DNA of 64,000 bases, taken from the NCBI GenBank assembly GCA_021234155.1, contig JAJEKV010000002.1, positions 36,121,107-36,185,106 of the forward strand. Direction: 5' to 3'. Positions 34,775 through 45,718 of the stretch are shown here, one piece after another (the first letter of the stretch is position 1; every line of letters begins with the position of its first letter). Under the pieces are notes generated by a model. That model searched no databases. It saw nothing but the letters and a program-made list of their open reading frames with translations, and had not been told where the DNA came from. This stretch comes from Isoetes taiwanensis. Its lineage: Eukaryota; Streptophyta; Lycopodiopsida; Isoetales; Isoetaceae. The position numbers and the translations under genes were made by a program.

Positions 34775-37462
34775 AGTATATAATTTGAACGAGAGACGCC
34801 GCTTATTTCATTTAGGTCTTTGGCTTCATTTAGTTTTGTTGTGTTTGGTGATCTATTAATGTCATTTTGAAGTTAACTAAATCTTTTTTCTCTTTGAAAA
34901 GTTAACAAGATTGCCTGTGGCTTTCTGTGCATATCTTTCAAATGGTGTCATCAAACTTCGGATGGCACCAACATTTGGCAGATTATTCAATCATGGTCCA
35001 CCATGACCAGAGGTGAAGGGGTCTGTTTTGTTCCTGACATAAGCTACTAAACTGTGCTCTTTTCCAGACAAGAAGGACCTAGAAATTTTAGAGCCATATT
35101 GTTTAGATATACAATATTACAAAGTTAAGATTTTCAACTTAGATAGTTGAGATTCTAACTTATATGTAACATATTAATGCTTGCATATTGTTAATGCAAG
35201 ATAACAGACCAAGATTTACAAGACATGGAAAGCTTAGATCATTTGATTACAAAGTAGGATCAAGCCCCTTGAAGGTGGTGCCTAGTGGAGCAAAACCAAA
35301 ACTTTAGAGTTATATTTAATTGTGTATATTATCTTTGTAAATGTTCGATACAAAGGAACTTTAAAGAATTTAGTACTTCAAGTTACATTAAACTTTGTAA
35401 ACTCTTCCTACAAGTTTTTAGCAATTTGGACCTCTTCATTTGCAGTTTATTATTAACTTATTGACTATTATTGCGGGTTGCGTTCTAGGTTTATTGAAAG
35501 ACAACGTGCCAAAAATGAACAATTGGGAAGGGCTATGTCATCTCACAAAGGAGACTAGAAAAAAAAAATTATAGTTGAGATTCTCAAGGGAAAAATTGGG
35601 TTAGTGGGACTCCCAATAGTTGCCGACTACAACATGCATGGAGCACGAGACAATAGTGCATATGCAAATCCTGCATGTTCTTAGATATTATACACATTCA
35701 TTGTCAGACGAATTGATATATGTTCGTTGCCAAACAAATTTCATGCTGTAAATGAGTAGATGAAGGATGCAAAGACAGGGACAAGAGGATATGAAACCCT
35801 AGGGGTTGGAAAAGAGAAATGTTCGCGACGGCCTTTTGTTGTGATGACTTCTTATTTACATATATTATTTTCTCGTTGATGAAGGGCGAGAGCCTATTAT
35901 GTTAGTTGTATTAGCATGCAAAGGAGGTGAATCTCTTAACCAGCAATGGTAATTCTAGCAGCAAGCGTCTGTTATCAACAACTAGAGCTTCATTAGCAAT
36001 CCTTGGTTATCAACACAAGAATTTTGTCACATGTCATAGGATTAGAACCAATGGCCATATTGGTGAGGTCACAAACATTATCGATTAAAGGTATATGAAT
36101 ACATCAGCCTCTTCATGAACATAAATAGGCAAAATACATATTGAACGCCACATATAATTCCCTATGGATAAGTAGATTTGTTAGACCAATAAAATCCTTT
36201 AATTCAGCTTTCAAACTAATAGGGTAGATAAGTTAAAGTTATCATTCAATGAGATATATGGCAATGTTTTGGGTTTAAGGTCTAAAATTCGTGTAGGTAA
36301 CCTGCCAATTTGGAATATTGCGCTTATTGATTTTCTGCAAGGAGAGTTTTGTCGTGTTCTAGACAAACACATGCATGTTTCCATCTTTATTCTGCTATGG
36401 AAAATGGCATACACTAGCACTAAGTGGCTATCACTTTCTGCTTTCTTTGTGTTCTTGTTCGATACCAGTTTGTGTGCCTTTATACTGCAGTACAATCTAA
36501 TATAAGTTGGGATGTTGATTCATAGTTGATTTGCTGCTACGTACAAGACTCACTATTAACAAAAAGCAGAAAACACATGGCAGAGAAATACCCCATGTGC
36601 TGTCCATCAATACTTGGCTTGCTTTCCTTCTGATGAAATTTGCGAAGTGGGCATGAAGCATAGCCACAATTGCATGCATCAACGTATAAGACTACTGGTT
36701 CTCTAGGTCGGCCCATGCTGACCCACTAGTGTAAAGCCACATCACTTGCGGTCCATTGAGATGCCACTAGGGTAGCCAGGTGATAGTAACCAATGGCCTA
36801 TCAATCAGTAGGATAGCCAGTGCCGAGAGTCAAGGTGGCAGATGAAGAAACAAGCTTTAAACATGTCACTTTGTGGTCCATTGGGATACTGCTAGGTAGC
36901 CAGGTAGCATGTTTGAAGAACAAAGGTGGCCATTAGTTCACATGTGGGCCAATGAGCCAAACAAATGTGGCCATTAGTTCACATGTGGGCCAACGAGCCA
37001 CCCTTAAAGCGACCATGAGTTGTTAACAATATGGCCCATTGAGCAATTTCAGACGCTTCAATTGTTGAGTGTAGATTTTAAAGAAAGTTTGATAAGAAGT
37101 TGAGTGTTGGAGGGTTTTGGAAAAAGCTTGAAAATTATTGTTGGTGTGTGTGCCCTAGTGGATTCACATCTTAGGTCGGTGAAACAAGACACGTAAAAAA
37201 GCCACAAGGTTCGGGTTTCTCGCTAGATAACATCTTCATCCACACCTTGAATAGGATGTAGAAAGGACTGAATATGATAAAATTGCATTCAAAGCTTTTA
37301 CATACTTGAGTAGTAGCTAGATACCATGAATAGAATGTAGAAAGGACTGAATATGATAAAATTGCATTCAAACCTTTTACATACTTGAGTAGTAGCTAGA
37401 TAGATTTTAGTACCTAGATTATATGTAATAACTAGAGCTCTAAGGCATTAAGGTCTTTTGGT
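34775..37462. other. Intergenic DNA right of the TIR element, downstream of the aquaporin
   Basis: No gene recognised. Contains a ~37-bp direct repeat (gtggccattagttcacatg) near 36928 and 36967 and a longer tandem repeat at 37252-37404. The aquaporin's 3' UTR must lie just left of 37463; no unambiguous poly(A) signal is assigned. Confidence 0.4.
37252..37404. repeat. Tandem duplication, ~77-bp unit, downstream of the aquaporin
   Basis: Two nearly identical units (tagaaaggactgaatatgat ... cttgagtagtagctagata) sit head to tail. They differ at only a few bases, so the duplication is recent. Confidence 0.88.
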
Positions 37463-39137
37463 CTAGACAAAGGAGTCATTTCGTTTAAAACTCTTCCTAG
37501 TTGCCAGTTTATCTTCTGCTCCTACTTCTACAAGTCGGACTAAATTGTAGCACCATCCTCCTGCCAATGTACCCAGAACTGGGCTTACAAAGTAGATCCA
37601 GATATGCTTGAAATTGTTAGCTGCAATTGCAGGACCAAGACTCCTAGCAGGGTTCATTGATGCTCCTGATATGGGTCTGGTATTCAAAAAACATTGCTTT
37701 CCAAATAGTATTAGCCAAGATCAAAATGTAGATTGATACAAAGGATTGCACTGAATGAATTTAAGTTTGGAATTTTTTGCATACCCTGCAATGATAGAAG
37801 TGAGTGCCACTGTGCCTCCGACTGCCAGACCTGCGGGCTCGCCGATCTACATCAAATTAATAAACATCTTGATGAGCTAAAGCAAAGGCATAAGAACCCA
37901 ATTCAGGTGAACCAATCAGATGAGATTATGATGTAAAGTTTCAAAAGCAGCAATGTGTATGAGTGTTGGAAGCTCACTGCTCTGGTATCTGTAGAGACTG
38001 CAGAGACCACAAACATGAGGATAAAAGAGATGATAATCTCCATGGCGAAAGATTGCAGAGGACTTCCAGAAGGAATGGTAGCAGACACGTTATTAACGTC
38101 ACCAAGGACATGCCTGAGAACAAAACCTGCTGATATTGCCGCTGTGAGCTGGGCCCCGATGTAAGCAGGGACCTGCATGCATGAAATGTCCAGTTTAATT
38201 GGCTAGAAAACCTTTAAGACACTGTTTTGCATGCCTTAGCATGGCCATGTGTGACCAGAAATTTATACTATGTATATAACTATAGTGTTGATCACGTCAT
38301 ACGCACCTGACTCCAAGGAAAATGGCGTAGTGTGGCAAAGGCTATGGTGACTGCAGGGTTCATATGAGCTCCTGATATGTGGCCTGTTGCATAGATCATC
38401 ATCATCACCACCAGACCATTTGCTCCTGCTACTCCCCATAGTGTCATTCTGTCATGCACCAGTGCATTGGTCATTCCTGCGCCCGCTCCAGAGAATATGA
38501 GAATGAATGTGGCAATCACCTCAGCTCCGACCTTTTTGGCAAAATTCTATAACTCATGTCAGTACAAGTGAATATATGCCTGCTATAACTTAACTTATGC
38601 CATTTAACAGAAAAGAAAGACATATCAGACATAGGACACATCATTCCAACCAGAGCATATCAAACTCATCAGGAAATACTATAGCTCATGTCTAACTGAA
38701 ATGAGAGGCATAGAGATTGAGATATATATGTGATCAAACTCTCAAGAAACACTAGAGCTCATGTCTAACTGAAATGAGAAGTGCATAGAGATTGAGACAT
38801 GTAGATAGCCCGGGCTCGACCCCGGCAGACAGACAAACAAACAGACATAGATAGATAGCATAGAGTTGGAGCTGATCCATTCAGACAAATATATCAAATA
38901 TCAAACTGTTATTCAGCAGATATGGTGGATCATTGCCTTCTGAAGAGTAGTGGCATTCTTAAGAGTAACACTGGTGTTTCCTACTGCTACACCAGCACAG
39001 CAAGCAGGTTCTAGTGTTGGTTCCTCCTCATCATCGTGTACATTGGATGCCCTCATCTTTTCCATGCTCATGCTGCCATTGGTAGTGGGAGGAGCTGATT
39101 GAGTCATAATTTCAGTCAATGTTACTGAAGATGCCAT
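37463..39137 (-). CDS. NIP-type aquaporin (nodulin 26-like intrinsic protein)
   Basis: NIPs are six-helix membrane channels for small neutral solutes such as boric acid, silicic acid, arsenite, glycerol or water. ATG at 39137. Later exons: ~38307-38546, 37978-38172, 37785-37846 and 37463-37676, with GT-AG borders and matching phases. The first exon's 3' border is uncertain (it ends before ~38930). Exon 2 holds [11 protein letters not shown] and [15 protein letters not shown], the first NPA. Exon 3 holds [18 protein letters not shown] and STDTRA. Exon 4 is [20 protein letters not shown]. Exon 5 holds [20 protein letters not shown], the second NPA. The cytosolic tail ends with [10 protein letters not shown], a possible phosphorylation site. 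By alignment from memory with the rice Lsi1 numbering, the ar/R positions are Asn (H2), Ser (H5), Ala (LE1) and Arg (LE2), unlike the usual W-V-A-R, A-I-G-R or G-S-G-R. All coding exons are free of frameshifts. Intron 1 contains a ~55-bp direct repeat (38690-38745, 38755-38806). Confidence 0.93.
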
Positions 39138-40692
39138 CACTCAGACAGATAGCAAGGAAAATAGGAACCAATCAGATCAGAAAACAATAGAAAACTACTT
39201 AATGATTCAGAGCTGCTTTCAGATGTGAACCTTGCAGCATCCACAAGTGAACTAGTTAATATGCAGCACAGAACATGAGAGCCTCTATTTATGCATTTTC
39301 TAGGAAGGGCACATGAAATGATGATGTAATCTAGTCGTTTAGTTAACAATTAATTTACCAAATACAAGATGCAGACGTGTCTAATAATTCCCCATAATGC
39401 TGTGTGTCAACATTGTGGCTGATGAAAGCGACATTTTGTGCAGGGTTCCAAAGCTATGGCGGAGGTCCAGGACTCAAGGCTGAATTATTCTGGCCTAACT
39501 CAACCTTTGTGAGCGAGACCACAAAACAGAATTTTTTACAGTAGATACAGTCTGCCCTTGTTCTGAACATTATTTTGTCAACGTACTGCAGATTCAAACA
39601 GAACACATTCAAACAGGAAAACTAACTGGATTACTATGTCCGAATTAAAAAGTTAAAACCTTTAGAGCAGAGGGAAAGGCCATCCCCAGCGGATCAGACA
39701 GAGGGCATACCACACTAAAAATTCGTGACAATTAGGTCCTTGCCACATCTTCAACTACCCACTTTCTTACTTTCTTCTCTGCGTGATTCAGAAGCTTACA
39801 GCTTTCTTTGTACAGGCCGTTCCAATATATCTTCTCCAAGATTGCAGTACCATTTCAATTTACTTACTTCAAGTCCTTCAATATTCCTTTTTTTTTTTTT
39901 TTTTTTTCCCCTAGGCAGGTTTAACGTGAGGTGCAACCCCCTCCCTAGTTTGGTTGGAACTTATGGTGCTAGTTTATAGTTGGCCACCTGTCAAACTCCA
40001 TGCCTTCATACGGCCCGTCGCTAGTAGAGCATTCATTTTCAGTTCCACAGTCTAGATGGCCAGTCTAAATGGCCGACCATGAGAATTCATTCCCCTGTAA
40101 GATCAACAAGTTGCTCAGGAAAGGTTACCACCTAGCTAAAGGGAAGCCAGCAGGTTCCTTCTTTCTGCATGGGATAAGTTGCTCAACCTACTAGCTTACC
40201 TTTCGCTTTAGGTGATAACCCTTCCTGCTTCCATCTGCATGGGAGTAAGTGAAGCCTTCGTTGACTTACTACTAAGGGTGATATTCCTCCTACAGTTTGG
40301 GGATTAGCATTACTGTTGATGTCTTGTGATTGCTAGTTGTCAACTCCATATTTACCCTTTGTCTTCTAGGAACATTCTCGTTCAAGTCGCCAAATTTAGC
40401 GAAGTTTCTAGGGTAATGTAAAATCCTTATCTGAGCTTCTTTATTCCACCACACACCAACTACGCTTTTACAAGATTGTAACATATATCTAAGCCTATAT
40501 GCCAAACCAATTGACACATCCTTTTCTTTACCTATAATTAATGGAAGTAGAAATTTTCGTCAGTAGAAAATTTCGCGAATTTTTTTTTTGGCAGCGCTGA
40601 GTCAATGAGTGGAGCAGCCAGATCAGCTGGCAGCCGCTAGAAAATTTCAAGCGATTTTTTTCTGGAGACAAAAATTCCACAACAGAAAAGAA

Positions 40693-40909
40693 TGGGGCTT
40701 GAAATTTGCCCCCAATTTTCTCTTTCCGGTTGTTTTCCAGCAGACTCTGCTGGCAGTGCCGCTTAACCTGGGGCGAAAGATCAAGTGCGTCGCTTAATTT
40801 GGAACGACAGATCATGTGCGACCACAACTACAATCTGGTGGAAATTGACTGATTTTTTTGCGTTGAAAGAACGGGTTGTTTGGGGGCGAAATTTCAAGCC
40901 CCCTTTTTT
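40693..40909. repeat. Small inverted repeat (foldback)
   Basis: The arm ggggcttgaaatttgccccc near 40693 is mirrored by gggggcgaaatttcaagccc near 40884. The arms are ~22-25 bp and enclose ~170 bp. It may be a MITE remnant. Confidence 0.6.
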
Positions 40910-41163
40910 TCGTTGGAACTATTGAGCATGATTTTCATTTAGATATTTTGTGTTACCCTTAAAAATCACTTTTATACTATTTATATACATAGGCCGTTGA
41001 TTGGGTCCCATAGGCCGATCAGTCTGTACGGACGTTAAGGTCAATTTAATTTTAAAAATCACTTCTAAGTTTTTTTCCCCCTTGTTTTCTTTTGTTTCCA
41101 ATCTTCTTCTTCGGAGTCTATTTACTCCTGTATATGCACATGTAACTACAACATAATATTATA

Positions 41164-41900
41164 TTGAAAAAAACTTCCACTATCCATAAAGGAATATGCA
41201 AATCACTATCCATAAAGGAATATGTAAATCGACCGAAGTGCGAGAACTATACATTTTCCGCCTCGACCACGTCAAAATAGTTTTTAAAATGTCAAATTGG
41301 AAATATTACTTCAAATCTAGGACATCTAAAGTGCATAAAAGTGCATGACTTTGATTGATCTTAGACGAACGGAAAAGGAGCTATGAAACTTGTGTGGTAT
41401 TAAGAATTTTACTAGTCTCTATGGAGCATTTAAATTTGCATTTATATTGAAAAAAACTTCCACTATCCATAAAGGAATATGTAAATCGACCGAAGTGTGA
41501 GAACTATACATTTTCTGCTTGGACCATGTCAAAATAGTTTTTAGAATGTCAGATTGGCAATATTAATTCAAATCTAGGACATCTAAAGAACATGTCTTTG
41601 ACTGATCTTAGACAAACAGAAAAAGAGCTATGAAACTTGTGTGGTATTAAGAATTTTGCTAGTCTCTAGCGAGCATCTAAATTTGCATTTCTTCCGAATT
41701 TAATTACTCATATATATATGCACATGTAGCAACACACCATATGATATAAGAAGACACTTCCACGACCCATAAAGAAATATTCTAATAGATTGAAGTGCGG
41801 GAACTATACATTTTGCGGTTTGGCCATATGTCAATTTCATTTCAGATGGTGGATTAGCAATGGTTATTTCAAATATGATGTATCTTATTTTCTAATGAAC
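41164..41900. repeat. Direct repeats, ~285-bp unit, 2 full copies plus part
   Basis: Units begin with aacttccactatccataaag (near 41168 and 41454) and include gagaactatacattttc, gtcaaaatagttttta, agctatgaaacttgtgtgg and tttgcatttatattg-like segments. A third, weaker start lies near 41753 (cacttccacgacccataaag). A shorter duplication of actatccataaaggaatatg lies within the first unit. The arrangement is satellite-like. Confidence 0.85.
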
Positions 41901-44083
41901 CTATATAATTTTGCCATGTCGGAAAGTCATCGTTGCCATGTATTCCACTTAGTGGGAGTTAAATTGAAAATACCCATGTGGCATTTCCAGGCCCTTTTTT
42001 AAAGGACGTCCAAGATTCCTTGGCCCTAGAAAATGATGTAACTGTCCCTTCCTCAGATGTCTCCACGTGGATCTCTATTCCGGTTTTTTGTTCTATTTTT
42101 CTTTCTTGATCATTTGATGTGCTTAATGTTGTTGTTGTTGTTGTTTTAATGTTTTATATGTGGAATCATCCCTTAAAAACTATAACTTACAATAAGGAAC
42201 TTCAATTCCCCATACTCAAGGACGTCCAAGCTAGTGGAATCTTGCCCTTATAATGTATCTAGTAGTGCATCAATGAAAGAAGTGGGATTAGATCATGTTT
42301 TCTTAGTGGATGACATTAAAGCAAGTCTACGAAAAATGACAAATGGGAATTAGTGGGGCTAACATACATTGGTGTATCAATAAGATACTTTCCATTCTTA
42401 AAGTAGTGGATAGAGATCACCAATCAGCTATGTCATGATTGGGTTTTGATAACAATCTCCTCGTTGCCAGCCCACTTTATGATGCCAACAATCCAATACC
42501 AACCTAGGATGGACACTACCTCATGTTCTCGTCACAATTGGACTATCAACTTTGAAGTAATCCGTCATACCTCAGCATGCCTAGATTAAGATGACCATGG
42601 CATCAAGCTATTGACACTACTTTAGACCCTCTTTACTGCATCCTCCTAATTGATGATAGGTCTCAAACTACAAGTGTAGATACTTACACTGGTTTATCCC
42701 CAATTAGATGAAGATGAGATCATAAACACCTCCTTAGCCAACCGACCTAGATGACTAACCTCTCTTCCACTATTTTTTTGAATGCCTCCCGCTACTGATG
42801 GTTTTCAGATTCTCCCACTCATACCTCTCACCTCACAATTCTAACACTCTAAACTCCTCATATATATTAATATAAATAATATCCACATTACCTTAGTACT
42901 TAAACTCACAAAAGACCAATCATACTTACCCATTCAACATTTTGAAAGGACATCATGACAAAATGTTCCTCAATTTATTCGAAGGAAAACCAAGGCCTTT
43001 CTCAGCCTTTACACAATGCAATACCACATGTACCATAAAACCAAGTATCTTGCATCATCCATCCAAATCCCAAAGTTCCAAGATTTGAACAACTGCAGAC
43101 CTGTCATCTGGCATCATGCAAATGTTTCTCCTCAAAGGTGAACAACACCATTGTGTCCTGCTCTTTCTACTTCCTCGTTGGCTCATGTTCATCACCCACA
43201 AAATCTCTTGGACTTCTCACTAGATCTTGTTACCCATTAAAAGCATTGCTCGACATGACACACGCCATGTGGCCATTCACTTTGATCCTATGTACACCTG
43301 CTTTGTCGTTTTCTTTCAAGACAATTTCCACAACACCACGGCTATCTTTGAACATGCTAGTACATCTTATTATCCAAGTCAAAGAGAGCCTCCATCTGCA
43401 CGTTCTCACGCCCCCAACATGACAAACCCCATCGACTTCTTGCAATTTAAAAATGCCTTCTCCTAAGATCTAATTGATCAAGATGGAAAATGACATGACA
43501 CTGTTTCTTGGCCTAATTTTTCCGCCGCAAACACATAAAGTTCATCATTTTATGCTAAGAACATGATATCTTTGTCTAGTCCAAGACCAAGATGGATGAT
43601 TCTACAGCCTGCTCAAAGAACTCCTAAATTTGTGCCCAGTTGGAACTTGTCGAGGTGGACATAACATTATGGACTCTGATGTGAGCGATGTGGTCTCTAT
43701 TAGCCCCATGGGTTAACATGAGCATGAGTGGCATAGGTCACATGTCCCAATGGCATTGAATCCACATTATTACCTATGGCCTAGATTACAACCTCCATCT
43801 CTAGCAGGTGGTTCGAGTAGATGACCCTTCTCTACTACGCTTGCGATTTCAGACTGCTGTTGCAACCTCGGCTATCGAAGACAATCCTGGAATAGAGCAG
43901 TGGGCACGAATTGGTGGATCAGAAGTTGTGGAGCCAAAAATTGTCTAGGTTTAGGATTTGGCCTTTTATGTGTTAGGGTCCACATGAGGGCCACTTGGCT
44001 CCAATAGGGCACGTCCATGTGACGGGTCACCTATAGAATGGAGCCATGTGGAAATGGATCACCTTTTAAGGTTGGCTAAGGGT

Positions 44084-44460
44084 CCATTCAGACCCTCGGT
44101 TAAGTTAGGCCAAGTTAAAAAAAAAAATAACTAGCTAATTTAACTTAATTATAGCAATTGTATTCAGACCCAAAAAAGTTAAGATTTTTTTAAATACTAT
44201 ACTTAACTAAGACAAGAAAAATATCTTCACACTGAGCATAGTTAAATTAACAATTTCAACTTAACTAAACAACATGGATTGTTGTTCAGACATTGTCTTG
44301 TTAGATTAGTAGTAACCAAAATGCCTTCAGACACGTCATTAGTTAAGTTACAATTTTAACTTTACTAGAATGCCTTCAAACCAATCTAGTTGTGTTTACT
44401 ACTTTAACTTAACCAATTGCCCTCGCACATGTTCTAGTTAAGTTATCTACCTATTTCAAA
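44084..44460. repeat. AACTTAA/TTAAGTT-rich stretch
   Basis: Many short direct and inverted copies of gttaagtta / aacttaact and of the phrase ttcagac occur over ~370 bp. This looks like the subterminal region of a DNA transposon, possibly linked to the Harbinger transposase remnant to its right. No matching opposite end was found. Confidence 0.4.
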
Positions 44461-44649
44461 GATTTTGCTTTATTTACCTACTTTTAGACATAAACTACAA
44501 TAGTATAAAGTTTGTATGCCAAACAAAGTACGCCATACTATCATTGGCAAGTAAATACCAAGTACTCTTTCAAAGATTCTCGAAGATCAAGACTCTTTTG
44601 AATCTCAAGACTCTCTAATGTATCGCTCTCAACTTCAGTGTTATCTTCA

Positions 44650-45400
44650 AGATCCTCTATCCTAGAAGTTTCACTCTCAACTTCATTGTCATCGTCAACC
44701 TTCCAGTTTCCAACTCCTCATCCACATCAGCTTCACCAAAATCAATTAGCAAATTGTGGCGGATAACACATGCATGTGCAACTGTTGGGACATACATGGG
44801 CTTCATTCGCATCTTCTGTCGAGGTATTTGAACTTGCCTTTCAATAGCCCAAATTCTTGATCGATGTATAAACATCCACGTTTCAGCTTCTTGTTAAATA
44901 TACCCTCTACAAATACAACAACGTTTAATATTCAAAAAGAAAATTAAAAAAAAAAAAAAGACAATAGAAAGAACTACTATTCTTATCAACAATTGTTAAT
45001 TGCCTAGGGTCCTTTTGGTATGGTACCATCAACCATGAAGAACATTTATAACCATCATCTCCCAACACGTATAGTTTCAGCTCCATCCTAAAGACAATAT
45101 CTACAATATACGCTTGCAATAGTTGGCGTTCTTCAATCCTTTCCTTGAGTCATGAATTTCTCAATAACTTTAACATCATGTACAGATCTAAGATATCCAC
45201 AAAATATATCCAGAAATCTTTGCTTTGTATTATATACCACTTGTATAATGATGCTAAATCTGCATTTTCTGTCATAGTCATCAAATCCTGCTAGACCTGC
45301 AAGTTGTATGATTTCAAAATGGGTACAATCAATTGCACCAGTAGCAAAGCAAAAGTGATAGTCATGGGTTATTTTGTTGGTTTATCCTTCACACAAGATT
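44650..45400 (-). pseudogene. PIF/Harbinger transposase remnant (DDE_Tnp_4)
   Basis: Harbinger transposases are DDE nucleases. On the minus strand: GAIDCTHFEII (first catalytic Asp at 45328-45330), then a RFLDIFCGY and VHDVKVIEKFM-like segment, then VLGDDGYKCSSWLMVPY (second Asp near 45055), and a C-terminal FGLLKGKFKYLDR plus MKPMYVPTVAHACVIRHNLL. These lie in different frames and a low-complexity insertion with a T/A run (near 44936-44960) separates the last two parts. The N-terminus and the partner Myb-like ORF are not seen. Inactive. It could have served the 26.1-kb non-autonomous element, but their relation is not shown. Confidence 0.85.
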
Positions 45401-45718
45401 TGAAAAACAATAGAGGCTCTGACTTATGTTACTGCCTTGAAGGCATGTGGTATTTCTCTTTATGCTACAAAGAAAGCATGAATTTCTGATAGACAGAAAA
45501 ATTGCAAGGGATCAGTTTGCAATATAAGAAGAAAGAAAGAAAGAAAGAAAGAATGAATGAATGATTTTTATCGTCCACTGAGACCAATCGGCCTATAGGA
45601 CCCAGAAGGAGCGCAACAAACTTATTACTGTCCGGGTTAAAACCCCCCCTCCCTCCCACGAAGGGTTTTCAAGGGAAAAACAGTGGCAGTAATAGTCAAA
45701 CTGTACAAGTATACATCA

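Larger units (their letters stand above)
39138..44083. other. Intergenic region upstream of the aquaporin
   Basis: No gene recognised. Includes a T tract (39889-39907), a small foldback (40693-40909) and a set of ~285-bp repeats (41164-41900), listed separately. The first few hundred bases should contain the aquaporin promoter. 42-44 kb has only short frames. Confidence 0.4.
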
